Below, in pieces: positions 9,071 through 17,869 of a stretch of 64,000 nt of DNA. The notes under the pieces were generated by a model. That model did no database searches. It was not told the DNA's origin and worked only from the letters and a program-made list of their open reading frames with translations. The stretch comes from Tous-C4FEB sp044356555. GTDB lineage: Bacteria > Verrucomicrobiota > Verrucomicrobiia > Opitutales > Opitutaceae. Numbering within the stretch: position 1 is the stretch's first letter; each line of letters begins with the position of its first letter. Where the stretch lies: positions 106,445 through 170,444 of the forward strand of contig JBIKWB010000009.1 in assembly GCA_044356555.1 (NCBI GenBank), in the 5' to 3' direction. The translations under genes and the position numbers were made by a program.

Positions 9071-10246
9071 ATGAGTTTCCGCCTCCCCACGCTTTTGTTC
9101 ACCGCCCTCGGCGTTACCGCCGGGCTGAGCGCCACTCCCTCCGCCTTCGGCGTTTCCCAAATCCGAAAGGAGCGCGATCTCATCATCTACGAGCACCCGC
9201 GATTCCATTCGGCTTTCCCTTCGGTGGTGCGAAGCCCGAACGGGGAGTTCCTGCTCGCCTTTCGCCGCGCGCCCAATCGGAAAGCCTTCGGCGAAGAGAA
9301 GAACAACCACGTCGATCCCAACAGCCAACTCATGCTCGTGCGCTCCCAGGATGGCGTGAACTGGACGACGCCCACCCTCATCTATGCTCACGCGATCGGA
9401 GGATCGCAGGATCCCTGCCTACTGCAGATAAGTGACGGCACCTTGCTCTGCCTGAGCTACGGCTGGACTTTTCTCCGCCCCGACGGAGTCAAGAAACTCA
9501 AGCCGCCTTTCCTGCAAAACTACCCGGGCTCGATTTTTACCGGCGGCTATTTTCTACGCTCGGTTGACCGCGCTCACACGTGGCTAGGCCCGTTTTACCC
9601 GCCTCACATCGCCCCTGAAATCCTTCGCGATCCCTACGGCCAACTCGTCCCCGCCTACAATCGCGGTGCCGCGATGGAGGCGCGCGACGGACGTTTGCAT
9701 TGGGTCGTGGCCGCGACCGACCAAGAGACCCCGCGCAAGACGTCCACCCATTTGCTCTCATCCTCCGATCGCGGACTCACGTGGGCTTACTCGGCTCCGG
9801 TCGCCGCCGACGCCACGGCCTCATTCAACGAAACGTCGCTGATCGAAACTCCCCGCGGCGACCTCGTCGCTTTTCTCCGATCCGAGAAGCTCGGCGATCA
9901 AGCCTGCATCGCGCGCTCTACGGACGGAGGGAAAACGTTCCAACCTTGGCAAAAGATGGGCTTCCAAGGTCACCCCCTCCATGCCCTCAGATTGCCCGAC
10001 GGCCGCGTACTCGTCACCTACGGCTACCGCCATGCACCCTTTGGCATTCGCGCCCGCGTGCTCGATGCCGAATGCACCGATTTCGCCACCGCCCCCGAAA
10101 TCATCATTCGCGACGACGGCACCACCACCGACCTCGGCTATCCGTGGTCCGTGCAACTCGACGACCGGCGCATCCTTGTCGCCTACTACTTCAAAGCTGC
10201 CGGCGAAATTCAGCACATCGCCGGGACGATTCTGCGATTGGACTGA
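9071..10246 (+). CDS. Sialidase-like (BNR/Asp-box) six-bladed propeller protein, exported
   Basis: 391 residues with an N-terminal signal (SFRLPTLLFTALGVTAGLSA). Four Asp-box turns (S-x-D-x-G-x-x-W/F and variants) at about residues 92-98 (SQDGVNW), 164-171 (SVDRAHTW), 231-238 (SSDRGLTW) and 283-290 (STDGGKTF), evenly spaced as in sialidase propellers. An early Arg (AFRRAP, 65-66) could belong to the substrate-binding triad, but the full Arg triad and Tyr/Glu pair cannot be confirmed by eye. In Verrucomicrobiota such proteins often act on glycans other than sialic acid. Ends 6 bp from the convergent menA. Confidence 0.8.
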   Translation: MSFRLPTLLFTALGVTAGLSATPSAFGVSQIRKERDLIIYEHPRFHSAFPSVVRSPNGEFLLAFRRAPNRKAFGEEKNNHVDPNSQLMLVRSQDGVNWTTPTLIYAHAIGGSQDPCLLQISDGTLLCLSYGWTFLRPDGVKKLKPPFLQNYPGSIFTGGYFLRSVDRAHTWLGPFYPPHIAPEILRDPYGQLVPAYNRGAAMEARDGRLHWVVAATDQETPRKTSTHLLSSSDRGLTWAYSAPVAADATASFNETSLIETPRGDLVAFLRSEKLGDQACIARSTDGGKTFQPWQKMGFQGHPLHALRLPDGRVLVTYGYRHAPFGIRARVLDAECTDFATAPEIIIRDDGTTTDLGYPWSVQLDDRRILVAYYFKAAGEIQHIAGTILRLD

Positions 10247-10252
10247 GGCCGC

Positions 10253-11137
10253 TCAAAACCAGAGCCCGCCGCTCAACAAAACCGCATATCCCGCCACCAA
10301 TTTTCCCGTGTCGCCCAGCAAGGCGATCAGCTCCGCCGGCGTCTCGCTCACCCTCAGTCTCCGCGCCTGTCGCCAAGCCACGGGTGCCAGTAACAGCGGC
10401 GCCAAGACCCACGGGGAAAATCCTCGCGCCCAGAACACGAGGGGCATCGCAAGCGCCACCACCAAGGAGGCGTCAAACTGCGACCGGGCCGCCCCGCGCC
10501 CGAAGCGCACGACCAACGTCCGCTTCCCTGCGGCTCGATCGGTGTCGACGTCGCGATAGTTGTTCACGACCAAAATATTTGCCGCCAACAAACCGATCGG
10601 GATCGCGGCCAAAATCGCGTCCACCGTCACCTCACCGGTTTGAACAAAAAAAGTCGCGCCGACCGCGACCAGTCCGAAGAAAACGAATACAAACAGATCG
10701 CCGAGTCCGTTGTATCCCAGCGGAAACGGCCCGCCGGTGTACGCCACCCCGCACGCAATACTCGCCACGCCGATCACGATCAGGCCCGGTCCACCCCAGG
10801 CCACCAGCCCCAGCCCCACCGCAAAAGCCAAAGCAAAGACCGCGACCATCGCCCGCTTCATCTCCGCCGGCCGCACCAAACCGGCCGCCACCGCCCGTCT
10901 TGGCCCCACCCGGCTCGCCGAATCGGCTCCTTGGATGAAGTCGTAGTAGTCGTTCGCGAAATTCGTGCCGATCTGGATCAGGAGCGCAAAGAGCAGACAC
11001 AAGCCCGCTGCCGCGTAATCGGCGCTGCCGCCGTGCGCCGCCAACGCCGTCCCGACCAGCACCGGAGCCACCGCCGCCGGCAACGTTTTCGGCCGCGTCG
11101 CCTCAATCCAGACCGACCACACCGGTGATTTCTTCAT
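10253..11137 (-). CDS. menA: 1,4-dihydroxy-2-naphthoate prenyltransferase
   Basis: 294 residues, a UbiA-superfamily membrane prenyltransferase that attaches the polyprenyl tail in menaquinone synthesis. First Asp-rich motif NFANDYYDFIQGAD and second motif NNYRDVDTDRAAGKRTL are both present; eight or nine hydrophobic segments alternate through the protein. MenA-type rather than UbiA-type is judged from the N-FANDYYD form. Last gene of a compact minus-strand operon, starting 4 bp after the small membrane protein. Confidence 0.93.
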   Translation of the reverse strand: MKKSPVWSVWIEATRPKTLPAAVAPVLVGTALAAHGGSADYAAAGLCLLFALLIQIGTNFANDYYDFIQGADSASRVGPRRAVAAGLVRPAEMKRAMVAVFALAFAVGLGLVAWGGPGLIVIGVASIACGVAYTGGPFPLGYNGLGDLFVFVFFGLVAVGATFFVQTGEVTVDAILAAIPIGLLAANILVVNNYRDVDTDRAAGKRTLVVRFGRGAARSQFDASLVVALAMPLVFWARGFSPWVLAPLLLAPVAWRQARRLRVSETPAELIALLGDTGKLVAGYAVLLSGGLWF

Positions 11138-11141
11138 CGGC

Positions 11142-11390
11142 TTAGAGACCCAAAAACCTGCGGTTTAAAAACACCAACTGCTGCTTCGCGAGCAGCCCGA
11201 TCAACCGTCGCACGCGGGGATCGAAGTCGTTTTTATCCGCATTCTTCGATTGCCGCTCACTCGTGAGCGTCGGATCGCCTCCCCAGCTCAACCGTTGCCG
11301 GGGGAAGTAAAGCAGGCTCAGCCCGATCAACAATATGACGTAATCGAACGAGCATGAGGCCATCTCCGCCATCGAGAAATCTACCCGCAT
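11142..11390 (-). CDS. Small membrane protein of unknown function
   Basis: 82 residues from ATG 11390 (MRVDFSMAEMA); a longer open frame upstream would run into the preceding gene and is not used. One transmembrane segment (YVILLIGLSLLYFP) near the N-terminus, then a charged cytoplasmic tail with FDPRVRRLIGLLAKQQLVFLNRRF. Lies 20 bp after the TPR gene and 4 bp before menA, so it is part of the same transcript. No family recognised; probably a conserved small ABC-locus companion. Confidence 0.62.
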   Translation of the reverse strand: MRVDFSMAEMASCSFDYVILLIGLSLLYFPRQRLSWGGDPTLTSERQSKNADKNDFDPRVRRLIGLLAKQQLVFLNRRFLGL

Positions 11391-11410
11391 CGATGTCAAA
11401 GCCGCACTCG

Positions 11411-12166
11411 TCACTTCGCCCGGTAGCGCTGCTCGGCCGGCACCGCCAACCCGTTTTCCAGCTCCCGCAACCGCGCCAGCACAAGAGGCGCATCCGCCGC
11501 ATCGTCCTCGGCCGGCAACTGGGGATGAAGCTCGCGCAACCAGGCATAAGCCTCCGCGTTCTTCCCCTGCCTTCGGAGCAATTCCCCATAAATGCGCGCC
11601 GCATAATACGGTCCCCGCGGTTCCGCCCAAGCGCGGCGATAACTCTCTGCCGCCGCCGCCAAATCTCCGAGCTTGTTAAGTTCGATGTTCGCCTGCTCGA
11701 CCCAGAGCGCAGCCTGTCCCGCCTGCACCCGCCGGGCCGCCTGAATGTGCCTGATCGCCATCTGCGCGTGCTCGACTTCGATCACCCGCCGTCGCGTCGC
11801 CGATACGGCTTCGTAGCCACCTTCCGCCGCGATCCGCCACGCCGGCAGGTCGTAGGCGAGAATGCGGGCTCCGTTCAGCCAGAAATAAACCGGCCGGGGA
11901 TCCACCGCCACCACCGCGCGGATCAGGGTCTGCGTGCCGGGCAAATCACGATCCTCCCATCCCGCATACATCCGCAGCCAAAGAAAATCCGCCGCCAGCG
12001 CCTTAAAGCCGCCCAGCCAGCCAAACAGCGCCCCGGCGCCCGGCGACTCTAGCATCGTCTCGTTCACCGGAACCTCCCTCGTCGGCCCGAGCGCATAACG
12101 CAGGCCGCCCCCCGCCGCGGCCAGCACCACCAAAACCAACGCCAACAAATAGACCTTAGACTTCAC
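11411..12166 (-). CDS. Membrane-anchored tetratricopeptide-type protein
   Basis: About 251 residues from GTG 12166 (overlapping the permease stop by 11 nt). An N-terminal membrane anchor (KVYLLALVLVVLAAAGGG) is followed by helical repeats with TPR-like alternation (AALWVEQANIELNKLGDLAAAAESYRRA; GPYYAARIYGELLRRQGKNAEAYAWL). The conserved FKALAADFLWLRMY segment resembles a group of proteins encoded next to ABC exporters. Likely an accessory scaffold for the transporter; function inferred from position only. Confidence 0.75.
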   Translation of the reverse strand: MKSKVYLLALVLVVLAAAGGGLRYALGPTREVPVNETMLESPGAGALFGWLGGFKALAADFLWLRMYAGWEDRDLPGTQTLIRAVVAVDPRPVYFWLNGARILAYDLPAWRIAAEGGYEAVSATRRRVIEVEHAQMAIRHIQAARRVQAGQAALWVEQANIELNKLGDLAAAAESYRRAWAEPRGPYYAARIYGELLRRQGKNAEAYAWLRELHPQLPAEDDAADAPLVLARLRELENGLAVPAEQRYRAK

Positions 12167-12980
12167 GTCGTCGGAAAACGTAAACCGCCAGCCCCAAAGC
12201 CACCGCTGTGTAGCCCGCCGCATAAATCGTCAGGCGCCCCAGCCCCACCGCCGACACGTCCCCGCCCGCTTCTACCGCGAACCGTTGGAAATCGGGAAAA
12301 ACCCAGTGGATCAACTTCGCCGGCATCAGCATCACACTGGCCCCGCTCCGCTCGTAAGCCCCGTGGGCGAAGCCCTGCAAATGGCAGATCACGAAACCGG
12401 CAAATCCCATCATCACCGCGTAAATCTGCGTCTGGGCGAAACTCGCCACCAACAAAGTCCCCGCCGCCAACAGCATCAACTTGAGCGCGTGCAACCAGGC
12501 CGCGACGACCAGCGCGCCATAATTCACCGCTCCGCCCATCGCAAAGGCCTCGGGCTGCTCCAGCCGCAACCCGGTTTCACGCTGCCATAGCACGACGGCC
12601 AACGTCGCGGTCAACGTGCCGCAAAACGTCACCAGCACCACGGCCACGCCGATAAATTTGCCCAGCAAAAACTCCGTCCGCCACACCGGCTTGGCGAGCA
12701 GGGTGAGCGCGGTGCGATTCTCGATCTCACTGAAGAAGAGCTGCGCCGTCAGCACGATCGCCAGCACCGCCCCAAATCCCGCGATCGCCCCATCCCCGAA
12801 ATCCGCGATGAACTTCAGCTCCGGCGCGCCGAAATTAAAATCCCGCAAACCCCGCACGCCCACGACCAAGCCCGCGGCCACCAGCACCAACAAACCCACG
12901 AGCTTTTGGCGAAGCGCCTCGCGCAACGTGACCGCGGCGATCAATCCCGTGCGTTCCGGTGAAAACGGCACCTTTTTCAA
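12156..12980 (-). CDS. ABC-2 type transporter permease
   Basis: About 274 residues with six hydrophobic segments (LVGLLVLVAAGLVVGV, AVLAIVLTAQLFF, FIGVAVVLVTFCGTLTATLAVVL and others) and the FFSEIENRTALTLLAKPV loop typical of ABC-2 permeases. The start is best placed at TTG 12980: a GGAGG lies 7 nt upstream and the TTG overlaps the ATPase stop as TTGA. An ATG far upstream (13097) would lie deep inside the ATPase gene, and GTG 12971 has a poor spacing. Partner of the ATPase encoded immediately upstream. Confidence 0.88.
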   Translation of the reverse strand: MKKVPFSPERTGLIAAVTLREALRQKLVGLLVLVAAGLVVGVRGLRDFNFGAPELKFIADFGDGAIAGFGAVLAIVLTAQLFFSEIENRTALTLLAKPVWRTEFLLGKFIGVAVVLVTFCGTLTATLAVVLWQRETGLRLEQPEAFAMGGAVNYGALVVAAWLHALKLMLLAAGTLLVASFAQTQIYAVMMGFAGFVICHLQGFAHGAYERSGASVMLMPAKLIHWVFPDFQRFAVEAGGDVSAVGLGRLTIYAAGYTAVALGLAVYVFRRREV

Positions 12981-13849
12981 GCGCTTTCCTCCCTTTCCTT
13001 CGGCCGGTTCCGCGCCACCTGTTCGATAAAAATTCGATCCAGCCGAGTTGACTGGCCCGAGAGTGCCGTCGGCGATTTCCCACGGGCGGCCAGCCATTGG
13101 TTCAACTCGTCCCGTTCCGCCGCGCTCAGGCGATCGGGTCCGTCGCCCGTGGGCGCCGTCAGCTCGGCCACCGTTCCGCTCACCAGCAACCGGCCCCGAT
13201 CCAGAATCGCCACACGGTCACAGACCTCCTCGATCTGAGCCAAAAGATGGGAGGTGATCAGCACCGTTTTTCCCTGGGCCTTTAAGCCGCGAATGAGCGT
13301 CGTTATCGCCGCGGTGCCGATCGGATCAACCCCCGCCGTCGGTTCATCAAGGATCACCAGTCTCGGATCATGCACCAGCGCCTGCGCCAAACCGATACGT
13401 TGCAGCATCCCTTTCGAATAAGTCCCGACGCGCCGCTCTGCCGCCTCCGTCAGCCCGACCCACGCGATCACCTCCGCCACCCGGGCCGCCAATTTCACTC
13501 CGCTCATGCCGCAAATCCTCCCGTAAAACGCCACCAACTCCCGCCCGCTGAGAAAGCGATAAAAGTTCGGCGCTTCGGGCAGATAGCCCACCGCCACCCG
13601 CGATTCCACCCGGTCACTCGGCACGCCAAAAACCCGGCACGCTCCGGCCGTTGGCGCCAACAAACCCAGAATGACCTTGATGGTCGTGCTCTTGCCCGAG
13701 CCATTGGGTCCGAGCAGGCCGAACACTTCACCCCCGCCGATGCGCAGGCTCAAGTGATCCACCGCCCGCAATCGCACCCCGCGCAGCCCGGTCGCAAAAT
13801 CTTTGGTCAGCCCTTCCAGCTCCACGGCCGCTTCGGTCCCGTCCGTCAT
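12977..13849 (-). CDS. ABC transporter ATP-binding protein
   Basis: 290 residues. Walker A GLLGPNGSGKSTT at about 44-56, signature YSKGMLQRIGLAQAL, Walker B LVILDEPTAGVDP, and switch His in LITSHLLAQ. This is the ABC-2/CcmA-like class that energises multidrug, polysaccharide or lipid export. ATG at 13849 overlaps the acylphosphatase stop (ATGA), and its own stop overlaps the permease start. Substrate unknown. Confidence 0.95.
   Translation of the reverse strand: MTDGTEAAVELEGLTKDFATGLRGVRLRAVDHLSLRIGGGEVFGLLGPNGSGKSTTIKVILGLLAPTAGACRVFGVPSDRVESRVAVGYLPEAPNFYRFLSGRELVAFYGRICGMSGVKLAARVAEVIAWVGLTEAAERRVGTYSKGMLQRIGLAQALVHDPRLVILDEPTAGVDPIGTAAITTLIRGLKAQGKTVLITSHLLAQIEEVCDRVAILDRGRLLVSGTVAELTAPTGDGPDRLSAAERDELNQWLAARGKSPTALSGQSTRLDRIFIEQVARNRPKEREESA
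12988..12992 (-). promoter_or_regulatory. Shine-Dalgarno that selects a TTG start for the permease
   Basis: On the minus strand GGAGG is followed by 7 nt and then TTG at 12980-12978. The TTG shares TGA with the upstream stop codon (TTGA), a coupled stop/start arrangement with a non-ATG codon. Confidence 0.7.
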
Positions 13850-14121
13850 ATCATCTTAAATCCGCTGAATTGCCCGGCGCGAAGTCCGTGACTGCGCTCT
13901 GCCTTGCGCACATAGCCATGCATCCGATCTTCAACCGCAGCGGTAAACGCCTTCACCTCCGCCTCCACCCCCTCCGCCTCAAGCTGCACCCGTCCGTCGG
14001 CCAGATTGGCGACCACTCCTGCCACCTCATACTCCTTCGCGACCTGCAACACGGCATAGCGGAAACCCACGCCTTGGACGTGGCCTGAAAAGAAAACGTT
14101 CTCGTGGTAAACGACTCCCAT
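13846..14121 (-). CDS. Acylphosphatase
   Basis: 91 residues from ATG 14121 (MGVVYHENVFFSGHVQGVGFRY). The loop GHVQGVGFR carries the phosphate-binding Arg and VVANLADGRVQLEAEG carries the catalytic Asn, both diagnostic. Hydrolyses acyl phosphates in the cytoplasm. A further in-frame ATG at 14172 would add 17 residues not typical of the family. First gene of the operon that runs to menA. Confidence 0.93.
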   Translation of the reverse strand: MGVVYHENVFFSGHVQGVGFRYAVLQVAKEYEVAGVVANLADGRVQLEAEGVEAEVKAFTAAVEDRMHGYVRKAERSHGLRAGQFSGFKMI

Positions 14122-14238
14122 GGCCCGCGAACCTAGGCGCCGCCCGGCCCACGACTCAATCCGCAAAACCATCGGTCACGTGACGGGGATTTTTGTTTGC
14201 ATTCGCCCGGCTCGCCCCCTCCTTTTCCTCACAACCTG

Positions 14239-14943
14239 ATGAGCAACTCTGATTCTGACGGCCCCTCCAACAACGAGTGGGAAGATCGCGGCGAAGTGGC
14301 TTGGAACGAATTCGATTGGGAACGCTACCTGCGCGAGCAGGACGCCTCGATCGCCCGTTACCGCAAACTCTACGAAGCCAACGCCGAAAGTCCCAACCGG
14401 ATCGATAAGGTCGCCGAACAGATGGGTTGGAGTATCGAAGATTGGACGGAAGAGGGCGGTGAGATTCCCGATTCGGATGACGACGATGAAGAGGAAGACG
14501 ACGCGGACTTCGACGACGAAGACGACGTCTACACGCTGCACAAAAATCCCATCTTTATTTCGACCAAGGCCATCATCGGCGGCCTCCAGGAAAAGTGGCT
14601 TGAGCGCGCAAGCCTCGCGAAGCTTCCCGTTCCTGTTTCCATGGCGCTGCTCAATTCGCTGCACCGCAGCGAAGACCAATCCGCGCAGGCAATCCACGCG
14701 CTGGACTTTGGCGATTACGCGATGGCGATCAGCCTCTTCAAGCGCGCGCTCAACCTCGTGAACAGCACGTTCGCCCTGCTGAATTCAGCGGAGACCGCGA
14801 CGATCCCGGCGATTGTGGCCTTTCGGGAGCACGCCCAGCCCGCGCTCTTTGATCTCCGCGAAATTTGGCTTCGAGTCATCAGCGAATGCCGCGAAGAGAT
14901 TGAGCGTCCGCAGGAAGCCGATGAAGACGACGACAAACCGTAA
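14239..14943 (+). CDS. Acidic helical protein of unknown function
   Basis: 234 residues from ATG 14239 (MSNSDSDGPSNNEWED); the frame extends upstream to 14197 but without a better start. A central very acidic stretch (DSDDDDEEEDDADFDDEDD, about residues 75-95) separates an N-terminal part with WERYLREQDASIARYRKLYE from a C-terminal helical bundle (ALLNSLHRSEDQSAQAIHAL, FREHAQPALFDLREIWLRV). No signal peptide. No family recognised; codon use matches the core genes, so it is probably a conserved lineage protein. Confidence 0.75.
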   Translation: MSNSDSDGPSNNEWEDRGEVAWNEFDWERYLREQDASIARYRKLYEANAESPNRIDKVAEQMGWSIEDWTEEGGEIPDSDDDDEEEDDADFDDEDDVYTLHKNPIFISTKAIIGGLQEKWLERASLAKLPVPVSMALLNSLHRSEDQSAQAIHALDFGDYAMAISLFKRALNLVNSTFALLNSAETATIPAIVAFREHAQPALFDLREIWLRVISECREEIERPQEADEDDDKP

Positions 14944-15027
14944 GGCGGTGTTTTGCGGGGCCCATCGAGGTTTCGCAGAAACACCTTGCTCTTCGCGGGA
15001 ACGATTTGTTCGCTAGAAAACTAAGCG

Positions 15028-15119
<92 letters not shown>

Positions 15120-15161
15120 GTTTCCGCCACCAGAAACCTCGTGATATGAAATCAATGGTTT

Positions 15162-16679
15162 CTAATGTTTGGAATACTCGAGGCGGTCTATGACTTTTCC
15201 GGTGTCGTAGAGCAGAGTTTTCGGATAGTACGCTTCATCGAACGGGCGTGGCCGAGTCGGCCCGCCCCACGTTGAGCCTGCACGGCTTCCCCAAGGCCGG
15301 CGCGCCCAGTGCGGACCACGGAGCGGATCTCTCGTTCGGTTCATCCAAGAGAGCAACTCGTCGAGCAACCTTTCCCGTTCAGGGGTGAGCGCCGGATCGT
15401 TGACCCGGTTCTGGAGCTCGAGGGGATCGGCCGCCAAATCGTAGAATTCGTCGCTATCGAGCAGGTTGATGACCAGTTTGTAGCGTCCATCAAAGACACT
15501 GCGCATCGGCGCGAACGCGCCAAAACCGTCGTGATCGATTTCAAACCGATTGAATTCCATGAAGACGAAATCATTGGTGCGGTGGGCCGGATTACGCATC
15601 TGGGGCAGTAGCGAACGTCCTTGAAGGATGGACGGAACCGTCATCCCGAAGTAGTCGAGTAGCGTTGGCACCAGATCGATGTGGGATACTGGTTCTTTGG
15701 ATACGGAGCCTGCGGGTGACATGCCGGGCCATCGGACGATGAACGGGATGCGGACAATTTCTTCATACATGCACGGACCTTTGCCATAGAGACCGTGACT
15801 GCCGAACATGTCCCCGTGGTCGCTGGTGTGGATGACGAGAGCCCCGGGTGTTTCGGCATCGATTGCCGCCAGCACCCGACCGACCTGGGAGTCGCAAAAG
15901 CTGTTGCACGCAAAATGTTGCGGGTGGCGCAGGTAGGCCTTGCCTCCGATGCGAGCCAATTGGGTCTGATGGGACTCGGTATGCTGGGCCCATTCTTTTT
16001 GTGAGCGCGGTTTATCCGAGAGTGGATCGTCCGCATTGGGCACGGGAAAAAGGAACTCGTCGAATGCGCTGGCGTAGGGTTCCGGCGCAATGAACGGGTG
16101 GTGCGGTTCGTCAATCGACACGACCAACAGGAAATCCCGATCCCGGTGGGCGCGGATGAATTCCCTCGCCCGTTCAGCTATTCGCCAGGCGTGGGTGAAT
16201 TCGGCGGTGATCCCGTGCTCGGCCACGTCTTTGGCATCCAACACCCGTCGAGAAAGCGCACGCGCTTCGTCATTGGGCAAAGACTCGAGGTAGTTTCGTC
16301 CGTCCATCCAATAGGCCGGGTCCCAGCCGGGCGGACAGCGTCCGTCCCCAAAGTAGTCGCTGCCGTCGAGATGCCATTTTCCGATATAACCGGTCGCAAA
16401 TCCGGCGTCGCTTAGGCGCTGACCGAGGGTGGGCAGACCGAGGTGGGGCGCCATGTCGTTGCCGAGGACGCCGTTGCTGTGCGGATAAAGCCCCGTAAAC
16501 AGAGCCGAGCGCGCGGGCCCGCAGACTGGCGAGCACGAATAGGCACCGTTGAACCGGACACCCTCGGACGCGAGTCGGTCGATGTTCGGAGTGCCCAACG
16601 CCAAGTCTGGGCGATAGCAACCGACGCAATTGGCACCCTGAGTATCGATGAGGAAGAGAACGGTCTGTCGTGTAGCCAT
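15162..16679 (-). CDS. Sulfatase (formylglycine-dependent, Cys-type), no signal peptide
   Basis: 505 residues. Active-site motif CGPAR with the modifiable Cys at about 53, metal ligands at IDTQ (Asp12) and HTSDHGDMFGSHG, and C-terminal EFYDLAADPLELQNRVND, the usual sulfatase tail. It begins MATRQTVLFLID with no export signal, so it probably acts in the cytoplasm on imported products, unlike the exported sulfatases at 25-28 kb. A short inverted repeat (AGAAACC...GGTTTCT, 15132-15158) lies just past the stop. Lies 123 bp after the AraC gene on the same strand. Sulfatase subfamily cannot be fixed by eye. Confidence 0.93.
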   Translation of the reverse strand: MATRQTVLFLIDTQGANCVGCYRPDLALGTPNIDRLASEGVRFNGAYSCSPVCGPARSALFTGLYPHSNGVLGNDMAPHLGLPTLGQRLSDAGFATGYIGKWHLDGSDYFGDGRCPPGWDPAYWMDGRNYLESLPNDEARALSRRVLDAKDVAEHGITAEFTHAWRIAERAREFIRAHRDRDFLLVVSIDEPHHPFIAPEPYASAFDEFLFPVPNADDPLSDKPRSQKEWAQHTESHQTQLARIGGKAYLRHPQHFACNSFCDSQVGRVLAAIDAETPGALVIHTSDHGDMFGSHGLYGKGPCMYEEIVRIPFIVRWPGMSPAGSVSKEPVSHIDLVPTLLDYFGMTVPSILQGRSLLPQMRNPAHRTNDFVFMEFNRFEIDHDGFGAFAPMRSVFDGRYKLVINLLDSDEFYDLAADPLELQNRVNDPALTPERERLLDELLSWMNRTRDPLRGPHWARRPWGSRAGSTWGGPTRPRPFDEAYYPKTLLYDTGKVIDRLEYSKH

Positions 16680-16802
16680 AGGGAAAATTTTGCTCGGTCA
16701 GCGGTGTTTACCCATCGCACCGCTCGGAAACCTCGCCACCTGGTCACTCATTAACTCGAACGAATCTGGAGTTGCCGCGCTTCACTCATGGCGTGGGTCC
16801 GG

Positions 16803-17858
16803 TTAACCCGCTGCGGCGGGCGTTTTGCGACACGACTGGCGATACATAGTCGGAGTCTGCTGCGTGACACGCTTGAACAAGCGGCAGAAATAAAACGGAT
16901 CCTCATAACCGACCAAGTGAGCGATACTTTCCACCTTGGCGTCGGTTTCGGCGAGGTATTCACACGCCTTGGCAATCTTCTGTCGGTTGAAAAAACTTCG
17001 CGGGCTTTGACCGGTGTGCTTGCGGAACTGTTGGGTGAAATAGGCGTGGGACATACCGGTGCTGGCCGCCAACTCGTGGATGCTCACGTGCGCGCGGAGG
17101 TTTTTGCGCATCATTGTGAGCGTGCGCTCGATCCGGGTTGCCGTTGACTCCTGCACGGCCGAACGACGGCACACCTGGCCAAAGAGATCGCCGAGCAGTT
17201 GATGCATCGCCGAGGAGGCCTGCACGAGATCCTTGTAGGCTTGGCCTGCGTGATAGATGCCGAGAATTTTCTCGAAGGTCTCGACGAAACGAAGATCCGA
17301 TTGAACAGCGATGCAGGTATTTTTTCCGCCGGTGGTCAGAACTTCGTAATACTGCTGGGCGACCGTGCCGTTGAAATGAATCCAATAGTAGGACCAAGGG
17401 TCGCCCGGATCGGCTGCGTAAGCGTGAAATTCAAACGGCCGCAGGAGCGCGATGGTGCCTCGTGTGATCCGGTGCGTGCCTTGGCTGAGATCGAGCGTAC
17501 CCGCTCCATCGAGGCAGTAGAGCAGCGTGAAGGCCCAATCCCCATTGGCTCGGGAAACTTTTTGTCCCTTGGCCCGGGGGAAGTAGCCGAGACGGCAAGG
17601 CAGCAAAGCCGCCGTCAGGGGCTGCCGGTTGGCCGATTCCACTACTTTCGTGGGAAGCTTGAAAATCCGTTCACCCGGAAAGTCTTCGCGACCGAGCACT
17701 GATACGAGTTTGCGCCCATTGAAACTGAACACGCGCGTCTTGTCGTCCGCCATGTAGCCCTCCAGCGAGAAAGCCTTCGGATCCAAGGGCGGCAACACAC
17801 GGTCGCGTGGTTTGGCCGGCGCGGCGCCAGGACGTTTGCCTTCGGTTGGCTTGCTCAT
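16803..17858 (-). CDS. AraC-family transcriptional regulator with extended N-terminus
   Basis: About 351 residues from ATG 17858 (another ATG at 17864); longer frames overlap the symporter gene. Residues 1-60 form an unusual extension (SFNGRKLVSVLGREDFPG), followed by a cupin-like sensor (LLYCLDGAGTLDLSQGTHRI, HAYAADPGDPWSYYWIHFNG) and a C-terminal double HTH (SIHELAASTGMSHAYFTQQF; VESIAHLVGYEDPFYFCRLF). Encoded 5 bp after the symporter in the TonB receptor-symporter-regulator-sulfatase run, whose promoter carries one of the repeated bipartite sites. It is therefore the best candidate to bind them. Confidence 0.92.
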   Translation of the reverse strand: MSKPTEGKRPGAAPAKPRDRVLPPLDPKAFSLEGYMADDKTRVFSFNGRKLVSVLGREDFPGERIFKLPTKVVESANRQPLTAALLPCRLGYFPRAKGQKVSRANGDWAFTLLYCLDGAGTLDLSQGTHRITRGTIALLRPFEFHAYAADPGDPWSYYWIHFNGTVAQQYYEVLTTGGKNTCIAVQSDLRFVETFEKILGIYHAGQAYKDLVQASSAMHQLLGDLFGQVCRRSAVQESTATRIERTLTMMRKNLRAHVSIHELAASTGMSHAYFTQQFRKHTGQSPRSFFNRQKIAKACEYLAETDAKVESIAHLVGYEDPFYFCRLFKRVTQQTPTMYRQSCRKTPAAAG

Positions 17859-17869
17859 GACCATCGGTC

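Noticed and set aside
11142..11630. 162-codon frame starting inside the TPR gene
   Set aside because: The first 80 codons overlap a real gene in another frame; only the last 82 codons are kept as the small membrane protein.
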